Shown here piece by piece: positions 1 to 11,127 of a DNA stretch of 64,000 nucleotides. The translations under genes were made by a program, and so were the position numbers. Source of the DNA: Oxytricha trifallax (lineage: Eukaryota > Ciliophora > Spirotrichea > Sporadotrichida > Oxytrichidae); contig ARYC01000745.1 of the NCBI GenBank assembly GCA_000711775.1, positions 1 through 64,000 on the forward strand. The letters run 5' to 3'. Numbering within the stretch: position 1 is the stretch's first letter; each line of letters starts with the position of its first letter. Under the pieces are notes generated by a model. The model did not search any database. It saw only the letters and a program-made list of their open reading frames with translations, and was not told the origin of the DNA.

Positions 1-318
1 CAGGCAAGTATTACAGCAGTCTTGTAGATCCTCTTGCATAATCAAGAAAGTCTTAAACTGTAAGTCCATCGATTTGAGGCACTGTTGACACTTTGACTGC
101 GTCTCTTCTTACATACTATAATAACAGTTACAGGGGTAAGTTAATCGTTACTTCTTTCTCTGCTCTTATGATTTACTTAAGGAAATAAATGCTGGTGGAG
201 TCTGCTTTGGGTAAGAAAGCGTGGCAGTCTTGGGAAAGAAAGTTGTATAGCTCTTTCTTACTTTTGCATTTCTGGGCGAGTTCTAGAACATGATACCAGT
301 AAGTTATCCTTGGTTCAT
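1..318 (-). pseudogene. 22-kDa TBE-type accessory protein homologue (element A), partial
   Basis: Minus-strand gene starting at 318 and leaving the window at 1. Exon 1 encodes a CKSKKELYNFL motif followed by IYFLKQIIRAEKE. A 36-nt intron lies at 116-151 (GT..AG), after which comes VPQIDGLTVQDFLDYA. The same exon pattern, motif order and intron site occur in element B (47680-48485), and the motifs match the 22-kDa ORF of TBE-1, TBE-2 and TBE-3. There is one frame break near the N-terminus, so this copy is degraded. The function of the family is unknown; it always sits head to head with the transposase, which suggests a transposition accessory role (inference). Confidence 0.75.
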
Positions 319-509
319 TAAAATTTAAAAGTTAGGTGCCTTTCACCATTTTTTATAGGTCAATTTCGATTCAGGAAGACACTACCGTTACTAAAACTAG
401 AGAGTGCTTTTCATGATAATGAAATCTTACAAGCACAGTCCAATATCCGCTAGCGGAATTCCTACCAGCACCAAGAGAATTCATTATTATTAAATTTAGG
501 AATCCATCT

Positions 510-2139
510 ATGGAATCATATTCTAAAAAACGACAGTCAAGACTCTCAGAATTCTTCAAGTTAGAAGATACGATTATGATGGTAATAGTTCAAGTGAAGA
601 GCAGAGCTCTTCCAGTGGATCTGAAGATTCTTGCAATAATGCAGATTACTTAACAAATAATATGCTTTACTAAAGAAACATAACTCTTGCAGATGTGAGT
701 ATAGAAGAAGTAAGTGAAAAGGATATGATTTAATTATTCATGAAATTCGTGATGAAATTTCAGAGTTTGAAATCGACGGATTTATCATAGATCCCAAAGA
801 AAAGTATAGAGAAAGTATTAAAAAAGGAGCTAAAGAATCATTACTTAATGATAATTAAATTAAGACTCTTGGCTAGTTAGTGCTAAAGCTTTACACCGAG
901 TATAAGTAATCAGATTTAGAACCCTAGAGTTTGATGGAACGTTGTTAAAATTTTGACTTAAAAGCTCTTGAAGCCAAAGTTATTGAGAATCATAAAATAA
1001 AATATTAAATTCCAATTTTTGGTTAGCACACACAATTGAATGCAATAATTCCTCGTAGACTACAAAAGTAGTTAAGAAAGGAGAAATAATTGTAAGAGAA
1101 GGAACTTAAACTTGCAGAGGAGTCACTTAGATTAAGAGTTACAGAAAAGTTAACTTTCCTCTAAATAATGGATAGACTTGGTATATCATACTATAAATTA
1201 AGAAGGTACTTAAAAAGCCCAATCAAGAAAGCTTAATTTTGGAATCTAAAATTAATTAATAGAGGCAAGTATAAGAAACTGCATAGCAGAGCACGCACTC
1301 ATATCGTGAATATGTTAATGTTTAACACTTAACCAGTGCAGGTTTCTGATATACAGCACAGTTTACAGAAGAATATTTAGTTAAGGTGTAGCAAGTAAAT
1401 GATTAGAAGGTTCTGAAAAATGAATTAACGATGACTTATAAATAAATCAAGTAAATTTCAACCCTACACAATAGCAATAGTAGTAAGTTATAAAGATAGT
1501 ATGCAGCTCAATAATTCGTGGAACACTTAAGTAAGGGTAGGAGAATAATAAATATTGATGAATCAACTCTTAACTAAACAGATTAAAGACACAGAGGTTG
1601 GACTGCCCCTTATGTAAAAAATAGAGTTACAAATTCACAGAGACTAAAATAAATGAATTTAATTATTGGAGTTGCAAGTACAGGAGAGCTGTACTATACA
1701 GTTAATCATGGAAGAACTAACTAGCACTCATTTATGTACTTCCTATGTAAACTAGTTAATGTATTGGATTCAGTTGACACTAGTTGGAGAGAAAATACTT
1801 TAATTCTACTTGATAATGCACCTTACCACAGATCACAAAGTATTATGAATAAGTTCCTGGATTTGGCTTTGCCAATAATGTTTTTAGGGCCTTATCACTA
1901 TAGAATTGCACCTGTTGAATTAATGTACTCTTGGATCAAAAATCGAGACTTGAACCCTCTGAATACCAGGGCGTAATCAAAGTAAGTCGCTTGGAGTTCA
2001 CCTTTTTAGGGGCTACTGGGCAGCATTCATGAAAGAGCTGGGCATGAATATTAGCAGGATCAACTAGAACTTGGTGAGGAGCTGCTTTTATCACGTGTTG
2101 ACAGCGGCCTTGGAATCGATTTCGCTAAAAGATTTGTGA
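510..2139 (+). pseudogene. DD34E transposase (element A), degraded
   Basis: IS630/Tc1/mariner-type DDE transposase read with TAA/TAG as Gln. The first acidic site is in INIDEST (about 1550), the second in LLDNAPYHRS (about 1806), and the Glu in APVELMYSW, with 34 residues between the last Asp and the Glu. The C-terminus SLKDL ends at TGA 2137-2139. A 28-nt intron at 1982-2009 (GTAAGT..TTTAG) splits SK/GYW; an intron at the same site occurs in elements B and C. The N-terminal region is Ser/acidic-rich. Several frame breaks in the N-terminal and central parts mean it is probably inactive. The 22-kDa-like gene diverges from it upstream, with about 190 bp between the two starts. Confidence 0.85.
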
Positions 2140-3410
2140 GCTAGGCGAAAGTGCGAGGTCAATTAGTAGGGCTTGCTAGCAAGAGTGGCCTAATTTAATT
2201 CGATTTTTGCGAGTATTAAAAATTATTAAGGAGAGCTTTTTAAGTTGAATTAAGAACAGTTAATTGAATTTGAATTGAAAATTGCAAGGCTCTTACATTC
2301 AATTTCCCTTGAATTTCTAGTTAATTATTCACGCTTTTTATAGGCAGCGAAGAGCGAAGGTGGCAGGTGAGGACTTGGAAAATAGGGACGAGTTAGGGCG
2401 GCGCGTGAATAGGCACTGGTACAGGCTTGCGGGTTTAAGGGCACAAAAAAATTGAGGGGAAGTTTTAAATTTTAAGTTTAAATTATCAAGAATAATTAGA
2501 GTGTAATTAATAAAAAATTGAAGGTAAAGATAAAGCTAAAAGTTAATTCAAGTTCAAAATTAAATAAAGTTCATAAAGGGTTAAGAAAAATAGCAGCAAT
2601 TATAATAGTCAAGTTAAAAGTTATTGAAAAAAAGATAAACCTAACTAAAGAAGAAAGAATAATTTGTTATTAATAATATTATTATAAATACTAGCAACGC
2701 TTTTATCGTAAGTGAAAAACCATTCATTTTGAATATTTGAAGTTTGGGGTTTTCGATTTCACCGTAGATTTTTCCTTATAAGCACCTATCAATTTTAATT
2801 TTTATAATATTAATTTTTTATCTCAAAAATTTTCTTTTCAAAGTTATTTTTCAACAAACTTTTACTTTCAACTTAAATTGGCTTTAAATATGATGAACAG
2901 GATTTCTTAATTAAAATCAAATTAACAATTAAATTTAAATCATTTCCCAGTAAATTAATCAAGTGATTTTAATGGGCCTAACAAGTTTATTTAAAAAGTT
3001 GATCTATCAAAAGTTTTACTTAAAACAAGTCTTAATTAATAAGATTAAAATGAAAAGAATATTAAAAATTAAATGCAGCAAAAATCAAATTATTAATCTT
3101 AGAAAATTTCAAGCTTTACCTAAAAGAATTTTTAGTCACAGTATTTTTAAACTGGATAATAAAATTTAAATTCAAATTAATTTAATTAGGACTTGCCTCA
3201 AAATGGATAATTTTCCAATTTAGATATCAATAAAAGTGAAATAAATTAAAATTAAATTAATAAAAAAGAATCAGAGCATAATTTACATTTATTTAGATAG
3301 TTGGTACGAGTCGCACCCGACGTTTATTTTTCTAGTTAATAGACATTTTTATTAGAAGTCGCGGTCGGAAAAATGTACTCAACTTAGATAATATCTGAAA
3401 TTAAAGTTGA
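2140..3410. other. AT-rich interval of element A, no gene seen
   Basis: Starts with a short higher-GC stretch (about 2140-2450), then becomes very AT-rich. A 68-codon standard-code frame at 2963-3169 has no recognisable motif and is judged to be chance. No repeat structure was recognised. Confidence 0.5.
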
Positions 3411-3506
3411 TTCGATAAATTAATTAAATAAAATTAGCAAATTAGAAATTTAGAACCTTTTCAAGGTATTTTGCTATTTAATGCTTTAAATTAAATCATA
3501 GGTTCT

Positions 3507-4370
3507 ATGAAATATATTTGCAAAGAATAATGCATTTAATAGCTATTCTTTTCACTTTAAGATATCAATAAAATTGAGGAAATTTTAAGCAATAACATTG
3601 GCTTTGATTTAAATAAAATTCCAGGATTAATTCAAGACTCAAATTATAATAGTTTTATGCTTGCTACAATTACTCGATTTTCACAATATAAATTCGTAAA
3701 TTTTGATAAGTAAGGAGGATCAATAATTTCAAAACTAAATACCTTATAAACTTCAATTTTGTTAATTGAACTGTTCGATCACCCAAACTTACACTATATA
3801 GTTCTAAAAAAATTCGCAGGAAACTGGTATTTCTTTGAGAAAAATGATAAAATTGTGCAAATAGTTTCTTAAATAAAGTTAAGCGCTATATTAAATCAAG
3901 TAGATAATGCCTAAATTATTGAATTTCAATTTATGAAAGAATTTCTAGGTGCCGAAAACAAACTTTATGGATTAATTCAATAAACTGAAAATAATAATTC
4001 AGAAAGCGTAGAGTGCTCAATTATGCTCAGCAAATTTTACAGTTAAAATAATTATGATTAAATCTTGCATAAATGGCGAGAATTCCTTGATTTCGCAAGA
4101 AATGTAGCAATTAATGATGAATTGTATAGAATCGCGCTTAGCGCAAAGTCCCTACAACTAAATAAATAATTATTAAAAAGAAAATTTTAGTAACCCAACT
4201 CCCCTTTAGAAGTAAAAAATTAGCTACTTAAATTCAGCAATAACTAGCCAAAATCTAAATTCCAATCCAAGCGAATTTCCAAAAACTACTATAAAAACTG
4301 CAAATTCTGTAAAAGAGAAGCAAAGAATTGCAAATGCCTTTTTTTAAATAAAAATCAATAATAAAAATGA
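3507..4370 (+). CDS. Cargo ORF of element A; possible Josephin/papain-like fold
   Basis: Intact open frame of 288 codons from ATG 3507 to TGA 4368-4370. The frame stays open upstream to 3411, so a longer or spliced N-terminus is possible. Read upstream, it gives FQGILLFNALNQIIG, then DSNYNSFMLATI, then LHYIVLKKFAGNWYFFE. That succession resembles cysteine proteases of the Josephin/papain-like type (a NALN helix, a His followed by a hydrophobic run and NWY). A Leu stands where the nucleophilic Cys would be expected, so it may be inactive or misassigned. The C-terminus holds a Cys cluster (CKFCKREAKNCKC) that could bind zinc. It sits between the transposase and the terminus, where element B carries a methyltransferase. 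That it is a real gene is well supported by the long uninterrupted frame; the fold is a guess. Confidence 0.55.
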
Positions 4371-5640
4371 TTAAATCGCTTTGAGCGATTGCATTCCTTG
4401 TATTATTTAATTTAAATTAATTTCTTTAAATACTATTTGTTCTCTAAAATGCCTTATATTAATATTCCCTCGTTATTTATTTATTTCAAATTAATTAATT
4501 TAAAACTGGTAACTCTGACACTTTATCTATGATAAATATATAATTCCAATTTACTTACTCTTTCTTAAATTTCAAAATTATTATTAATAAATCTCAAAAT
4601 TCATGATTTCATCTAATCTTTCCTATTTATAATTAAGAGAGTTCTTTTAAAATAATTAAATTAAAAATGAAAGCAAAAATTAGAGTACTAAAATCAATTA
4701 ATTAAAAACAGTTCCTAAGTATTTAAAAATTAAATAAATATATTTTATACTATAAAAAGTTTGGGTAAATCAGGGGGAATATTGAAAGAAATTGAAACAG
4801 TTTAATTTTAAATTATTTTATAAGAGTGAAAAAAAATTACCGTTTTCGGGGATCAGATAAATTGAATATTCAATTAAGTAGCTAATCCCATTTTAATATA
4901 ATTCATTTTCAATTTTAAAAATAATAATAATAATAATAAAATAAATAAATATACTTGTATCAACTATACCAAAATTCTATGACGAAGAAGATGATGATGA
5001 AGATGAAAAAATCTAAACTTGAAATTAAAAATGAATTTTTGTACTACTAAATTTAAATACACAGAGATCTAAAACCTGAAAACATTTTGATAGATAAAAT
5101 AAAAAATGAAAAATATAATGCACAGAGATTTAAAGCCAGAAAATTTAGAGTGAACTCTGCCACTATTTTTTACAATTAAATTCAAATTAAAAAAATGATG
5201 AAGATGAAGAAGATGAAGAAGAAGAAAATAAAAACAAATTTAATTTATTTATAATTTAATTTAAATTAAAAGTTTAACCCCACTCCCTTTTTTTCCCATA
5301 TTCCCTTATACTTAATTCATATTTTAATTTAATAATTAATTTAATTTATTTCGAATATTCAAATATGCCTCATTTTTTTCCACATTTTTAATTCAGTAAT
5401 TAAAAAAGATTTCGGCGACCACATTTCCGATTTTCATTTTGATTTTTTAATTCTTGCTCTACGATTTTCGCTCGATTTAATTCTGCAAAAATCAAGGGCA
5501 AAAAATAAACGCGGTTTTCTGAGAAATTCCAAAATTCGGGAGGTCATGTCCGTCTACTACAAAGTACTTTAATTTTATAATCCTCGTTATTTCGTATTAA
5601 ACACATTTAATTAAATTCGTTTACGCACTTATCAAATTCT
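4371..5640 (+). other. AT-rich right part of element A with protein-kinase motif fragments
   Basis: Holds an AAT microsatellite (4921-4950), acidic GAT/GAA-rich stretches (4981-5010 and 5194-5222), and two copies, 61 bp apart, of a sequence encoding HRDLKPEN (5060-5083 and 5121-5144). A KDFG codon string lies at 5405-5416. HRDLKPEN and DFG are the catalytic-loop and Mg-binding motifs of protein kinases. No continuous kinase frame joins them. They may be shattered gene pieces or scrambled germline segments. Confidence 0.45.
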
Positions 5641-5662
5641 TATGCACATATGTATTGGGGTT

Positions 5663-5669
<7 letters not shown>
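5641..5669 (-). repeat. Right terminal inverted repeat of element A
   Basis: Read inward from the end, TATAAACCCCAATAC then TATGT matches the left end of element B at 43634 with few differences, and resembles its right end (TAAACCCCAAAACCCC). Confidence 0.6.
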
Positions 5670-5694
<25 letters not shown>

Positions 5695-5695
5695 T
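5661..5695. repeat. TA dinucleotide repeat
   Basis: About 30 bp of nearly pure TA at the right border of element A. A second TA run of similar length lies at 7374-7408, on the far side of the host-like island. Confidence 0.9.
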
Positions 5696-5829
5696 AGTAC
5701 CCTTGTTAATAAATGACTAGCTACCAAATTTTTAAAGTGAGTATTTAAGACTTGTAATATATTTAATCATTCTTAAGTTTTATTCCTAACTGCCACTAAT
5801 GGCGTCTGAAAAGTCTTAGCCTGTACATC

Positions 5830-6650
5830 CCTAGTGAAGAGGACGGCATGGGTGCTCTATGGCCTGCCCAGTACCACGACTGCTTATGATGGTGGGACAG
5901 GAGGATCTTCAGTAGGCAACAGTGTAGGGATGGAACAAAGGCATAGCATAGTATTACTCTCCCTTGATTGTCACTCCATTACATTGATCTAAACCCCAAG
6001 GCAACCAGAGCATACCAATGGCTTCGTATCATCCAACAATCATGTGATCCACTCTAGCAAGACCTTCAATACAGGGAACTCTTTGGGCAGATGTGAAGCA
6101 GCGATAGACTATGATGGGTACTCCACAGAACATAGTGAGTTAGAAGAGCATGATGTAGCAACTACATTTGGGCTGAGACTGTTGGCGTATGCGCAGGGTT
6201 TGAAAGAGCAATAGTGAGAGAAGGTCTTATATTCACTGCTTCCTACACATTGATCAACTTCTACTTTCTTGGTATCTGAGCCAGTTCCCATTGGTGCGAG
6301 GAAGTCGTATAAGAGCTCTGAAGTGCCAGATAGGGTTGGAACCCCATTGGTTGAGACGCCAACGAGTGCAGCTAGCATGGTGACATACATTAGGATCTTC
6401 AAGCCTCCCTAATGGGAAAAGCACTGCATCCTCATCAAAGTAAACTAGATATTAGGAGAATCTGCAAGGCACCCTACACTACAGCATAGAGAAAAGCTCT
6501 TAGTCTACAGTCGAAAAGAGCAGGAAGCTAAAGAGATCTGATGGTTTAAAAGTAATGATCTTCTCTCCATATCCAAAACCATCGGCACTATAAGTTTAAA
6601 TCATCGCTTTGGGAAACCCCAATTGCCTTTTGGGAAACAGTGATGCTTGA
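5830..6650 (-). pseudogene. Host-like gene fragment, paralogue of 26500-27350
   Basis: Relatively GC-rich, coding-like minus-strand DNA. Frames include a piece with FGYGEKIITFKPSDL (about 6540) and one starting MKILMYVTMLAALVGVSTNG (6402-6109), rich in Ser, Cys and small residues with regularly spaced Cys. The two pieces lie in different frames, so either an intron or germline-only sequence separates them, or the copy is broken. The region aligns with 26500-27350 over its whole length, for example SSEYKTFSHYCSF against NSEYKIFYHLYSF. I do not recognise the family. In a spirotrich germline such islands may be macronuclear-destined segments or decayed paralogues; the sequence alone does not decide. 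Confidence 0.5.
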
Positions 6651-6893
6651 TTATCTAGGCCCCCAGGATAGATGTCTGAGTCGGAAGTTCCACCGTCGTG
6701 AGATGGCTCCCGCTGCGTCGAGTGGTGCCACTGGCCGCCGCCCATTCGAAGATTCGCCCCTTACTTCGACTGCAATACTGGAAGTCAAGAATGCCGAAAG
6801 GCCAATGCCGAGACTGGCTGCCAAGAATGACCAAGGCAAGACGCCAGGGATTCAAAGTCAAAGATATTCTTGATGGCAAGCATGAAAAGGGAT
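6651..6893 (+). other. Continuation of the duplicated host-like segment
   Basis: GC-rich for this window (about 55% by eye). It aligns with 27330-27500: both begin in TTTTGGGAAACA, and at protein level SGATGRRPF.EDSPLTSTAI matches SATDNPSF.LSPETSFAI. The coding strand is uncertain; the plus strand gives the better protein match. Confidence 0.4.
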
Positions 6894-6896
6894 ACT

Positions 6897-7302
6897 GCAT
6901 CGTTAGACATCGACAAGAATGGAGATGGTAAACTGTCACTTGAAGAGATCCTGGGAGATAACAATGAGAGCATGGATAACTCACGGACAAGGCAGACACT
7001 GAGGAGATGATCAAGTTAGTCGATATTGAAGAGAGTGGATTTATCGATTACTCTGAGTTCGTTTTTGCTGCAATGAATGAAAGGAACAACGTGAATAATA
7101 AGAAGCTTCATGCAGTCTTCAGAATGTTTGACAAGGAAGGCAGTGGCTTCATCTCATCTGAGGAAATCAAGGAAATTCTTGGCTTTGGGAAGACTGTCTG
7201 AGAGGAAACTGTCAATGAGATTATTAAGCAAGTCAAATTATGGGAGGCAGTCAGAGGTCATTCGAAGAATTCTCACACATGATGAAGAGATTATCCAGCT
7301 GA
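6897..7302 (+). pseudogene. Calcium-dependent protein kinase, C-terminal calmodulin-like domain (broken)
   Basis: Encodes EF-hand loops in order: DIDKNGDGKLSLEE (about 6907), DIEESGFIDYSEF, then FRMFDKEGSGFISSEE followed by IKEIL. A final FEEFSHMMKRLSS ends at TGA 7300-7302. This spacing and the SHMMK-type tail are typical of the calmodulin-like domain of CDPKs, in which Ca2+ binding to four EF-hands relieves kinase autoinhibition. No kinase domain is found next to it. The frame shifts between EF-hands 1 and 2, a TGA interrupts after FGKTV (about 7199), and the fourth loop is lost. It is best read as a decayed or scrambled germline copy of a host gene. The fragment stands between elements A and C. 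Confidence 0.8.
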
Positions 7303-7367
7303 TTATTTTGCATAGTAATTGACATAATTCATTAAATTTACATTTTTCAATCATCCTAATTTTCACA

Positions 7368-7411
<44 letters not shown>

Positions 7412-7616
7412 TAATATTTCGTTAAATATAATTTATTTTGAAATTAAGAGTTTTTTTTGAGTTCTTTTTGTTTATACTTTTTTTGGCTTAATTTTGGATA
7501 TTTTATTAATACATTATTATTGGGAAAGAAAATTGCTATTTAGATTATGAAATTATTGAATTCAATTAATATGAATTTTATTGATTTGGTATATAAATTA
7601 TAAGAAAAACTTTATA
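7303..7616. repeat. AT-rich spacer with TA repeat
   Basis: Contains a TA dinucleotide run at 7374-7408. The rest is AT-rich and no coding signal is seen. Confidence 0.7.
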
Positions 7617-7789
7617 GTAAAACCCCAAATCTAGATTGAATAGAATATTTAAAGCAATGAAAATTTAATTAAAAATGTAAAAAAATAATACTGGATAATC
7701 TCAGCTTAATGTTATTACTTGAGATTTTTAGATTTATTCTTAGAAACTTTTATCCCTTTGTTATCGCCTTAATTTAGTTCTTGCTTTTT

Positions 7790-8723
7790 TCCCACAAAAT
7801 ACTCTCATTTCCTATGTCGGTCCCTCTAGGTCATTGGTTATGTGGCCTTGGAAATAATTCTAAATACCTACAATTTGGAACAAGCTATTCAATTATTACA
7901 TAAATTTAATCATATTTTCTAGATTGTTCCCTAAGTCCTGAAAAAATTACATTTGGAGCAGTGTGAGTCTTTGATTTTTCTTTTAAAGCAGCCAAAAGGT
8001 TCTTTATTTCTTGCAATAATGCAAAATTCATAAGAATGTCTTATGAAATAGCTGATTCCTTCTCTAAAAATTTTACTTTTGTCTATTTCAATACGCTCGT
8101 AGTTATGCATCTCTAAATGTCTTAATGCAAAGACTTTAGCTTTTATTTGTTACCCACATAAAATATAACCATCTCTTTCAAGGTCTTCTATTTGAATTTT
8201 GTCAAGAAACTCTCTATCTTTTAAAGAAGGATAATTTAGATTACAAGCTGTTTAATCCCAAGGGCCATCGCTAAGTATAAAATCAAGTCTATTTCCGCAT
8301 TAGTCTTTCTTGTAATCTATTTTTTATTTAATCCCATACTTTTGAGTCCTAAATTGAGCCTTAATACTGGACAGAATTATTTTTTGTTTGCTTCATTTCC
8401 TACTCATAAAATTAAAGTTTATAGATTTGTTCTTATTCTACTTGTTCAGGGTAGGTTGACTCATTTTTTATTTTTATTATATCCTTATATTTAGAATAAA
8501 TTTAACTATTTAATTGCTATTCTCACTCTTTAATGCTTCATTTAAAATCTTAATTTTTTATTTCTTCAATGTCTTGCTCTGAATTCTTTTCAATAATTTC
8601 CTAAAGTATATTTTTGAATTTATCTCCAAACTTATCATTAAGTAACTCAACAAAGTCTTCATGTTTCTAAATTTTGTTTCCTAATGTGGCAATTTTTAAT
8701 TCATAATACTAAGAAGAATCCAT
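7790..8723 (-). pseudogene. MT-A70-family methyltransferase-like gene (element C), DGPW variant
   Basis: Starts at ATG 8723 (MDSSQYYELKIATLGN). It reaches RLDFILSDGPWD (about 8270), then DGYILCG, RHSYEFCIIARNKE (about 8020), and in another frame REQSRKYDQIYVIIEQLVPN with YLELFPRPHN. These are the successive signatures of MT-A70 N6-adenine methyltransferases, and the last matches the family's C-terminal sequence around R..S.K...IYxIIE.LVPN. The catalytic DPPW is DGPW here, as in degenerate partner subunits, and there are frame breaks (one near 8000 and others in the N-terminal third). It could be a decayed catalytic copy or a once non-catalytic partner. Unlike the intact gene in B, it lies on the same strand as its transposase. 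Confidence 0.75.
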
Positions 8724-11127
8724 AAATTTTTTTTCTCAATTATTTCTTTGTATTAATGCAGTTCTTATTTCTGCAAGTTATCTCATTTTAAAAAACAAAT
8801 CTTGGCTAGCTCGGCTTTTACAGTTATAAATCGCAATTAATCTAATACTCTTGTTTTGGATTTTGATTGCTATTCTATATATTTAAATTTGTTTGGAACA
8901 ATACGAGGAAGCTAATTTATTAACTCTTTTTGCAATTCTAAGTTTAAATTCAATGATTATTTTAGCGTAAGTTAGTACTAGTACCAGTTCCTAAATCTTT
9001 GTAATTATTGAAATTTGATCCATTGTAAAATTAATTTTTATTATAATCTATTGCAATAGTTACTTAAATTAAGGAGTTTTCCTAACTCTAAATTTCGCTA
9101 ATTCTTATTGGTCCCTAATGGTTTCTATATTGATTAATAATTTTTAGTCACTTAATTTGGAATTTATATATTTCATTGATAATTTTAATGATTAATCGAG
9201 TTAAAAAGAGCCATCTATTATTAAGCTTGTGTCTGAATATTGTAAGGATTATTTTACTGAGTGTTATTTGGATCCAAATTTTATCAGTTTAAATAGTTAG
9301 CATGCTAAGAATAGTGATGATTATAATGCATTTGTGGTATTTAAGGAGTTACAGGCTATTAATTATTAATCATATAGTTTTACTAATAATCTTAAAGATT
9401 TTGAGATGGCAAGTTTTGAATTTAGGATTTGCAAAATTCTAGGATCTATTTGATAAAATTGTAATAGAAATGATAGTTTTAGCTCATTTTAATACCTATT
9501 TTTTAATGAAATTTTAGTTGAAATTAATGAATGTTTGAAATTAAAATTATTAAATTTTTTACCTTTTATTTACAGTTTAAAGTCCAGAATATGAATATTT
9601 AATTAATAAAAACAACTTTTAGAGAATTATATTTAAAATTAATTTATTTTAGTCAATAATTTCAGTTAGAATGTTTATCTTTTTCAAAATAGGCCTTTAT
9701 TAGGCATCTACACTAAAAAAAAAAAATAACTCAGAAATCAGGAGTTTACCCAACAAAAAAATTATACACAAAAAATGATTAAAAATAATGATAAACAAAT
9801 AAAAACTTGGTACTCACAAAACTTATTGTCGATCAAAAGAACCAATATAAAACTTCTAAAGTGTAGCAATTAATTTAGATAATAAATGTAAGTACTATTC
9901 AAATAAATTAAATTTCAATTATTATTTAAAGATCAATATATAAAGGGCATCCACATGTTAGTGTGTTGCACGTTAGTTTAATTTAGATGATCCATAAAGT
10001 TAATTAAAACTAAAAATACATTTAAACAAAAATTGGTTATGTAAAGAACACTTTGATATAACTTAAGAGCCCAATTTCAAATTAACAACAAAATTTACAA
10101 TGGAAATCATATTAAATTAAATTTTAATCTTTCAGTTTAGTTCAGTGAAAAAAGACATATTATTAAATTGCACTATAATCGTGCTATTGTAAACAGTCTT
10201 TAAAAAAATTGAATAAAGTAAATTTCAATCACCTTAAAATCTTTTCGGGAATTATAAAAATTCAGTAAAGCATTAAATGAGTGCTTTTAGATATGAGAGA
10301 GCTGAAAAAATAAAAATTATAAGCTTTAAGATAATTTTGCGAATAAAGATGATGGGATTTGAAAAATAAAAGTTTAAATCACTAACTCAATTGAATTGGA
10401 AAGTTTTTTGCTCCTACATTAACTAGATAGCTTATGTCTTTTAGATATTCAATCAAATTTCAATAAATAGTCTAAGAGTCTAATAGTTTATATATAGATT
10501 ATAAAAAACTCGTATCCGTAAGTATGTTAGATAAATTATGAAAGCTCATTCTTTATTTCAAGAAAATTGAATGATGACTAAGAAATATTTCAAATAAACA
10601 CCTATACTTTCAAAGAATAAAAGGAGAGATAATGGTTTATTAATACCCTTTATTATCACAATAATTCCATTTAAGGTTACAATTTCGTTTAATGTTGCAA
10701 TGGAAGATTAATTTGGTAATTTATGCTGTATAATGCCATGTTTTTCAAGAATTTTCTGAGCATTCTAAATAATGTTTAATATCTTCTCTGTTATAACGAC
10801 AGATTACATTTACAAAGCCTAAAGAGAGTTATCGAAAAGATAAACTGAAAAAATTCATTTTTTTAAAGCAAAATTGTTAAATTGTCTTAGGGCAATAAGA
10901 TCCAATCAACATAAAACATATCATTTAATAACTAGCCCAATGCTTATTCGTGAGTTAGTGCTTCTAGAAATAAAGTTAAGAATCTTATGAATAGAATAAT
11001 GAAATGAAATTTTAGAAATTGGGAATTTAATCAAACTAAAAATGCCAAAATTATTATCAAATTATAGAGTGCATTAATTCAAAAGGAATATCCTTAAGTT
11101 AGGTATAGTATACAAAGTTAATGATTT
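8724..11127. other. AT-rich interior of element C
   Basis: Highly AT-rich. Open stretches under the ciliate code reach about 80 codons (for example near 10380-10560, plus strand) but show no motif or paralogue in the window and are compatible with chance. No repeat structure was recognised. Confidence 0.5.

Larger units (their letters stand above)
1..5669 (+). mobile_element. Element A: large DD34E transposon, left part outside window
   Basis: Relative of element B (43634-55773). It shares, in the same order and orientation, a minus-strand 22-kDa-like gene (1-318) and a plus-strand transposase (510-2139), then carries a different cargo gene (3507-4370). The right terminus is placed near 5669, where the outward-read sequence TATAAACCCCAATAC matches the left end of B (TATAAATCCCAAAAC); both then share TATGT and a TAA. 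It abuts a TA dinucleotide repeat, fitting a TA target. The SecA-like gene expected upstream lies beyond the window. The transposase is decayed, so this copy is not autonomous. Family placement is firm from protein similarity; the exact end is moderate. Confidence 0.75.

Noticed and set aside
2963-3169. 68-codon standard-code ORF
   Set aside because: AT-rich, no motif, and standard-code reading is inappropriate here.
5661-5695. TA repeats as promoters or origins
   Set aside because: Simple dinucleotide runs at element borders in AT-rich DNA; no further support.
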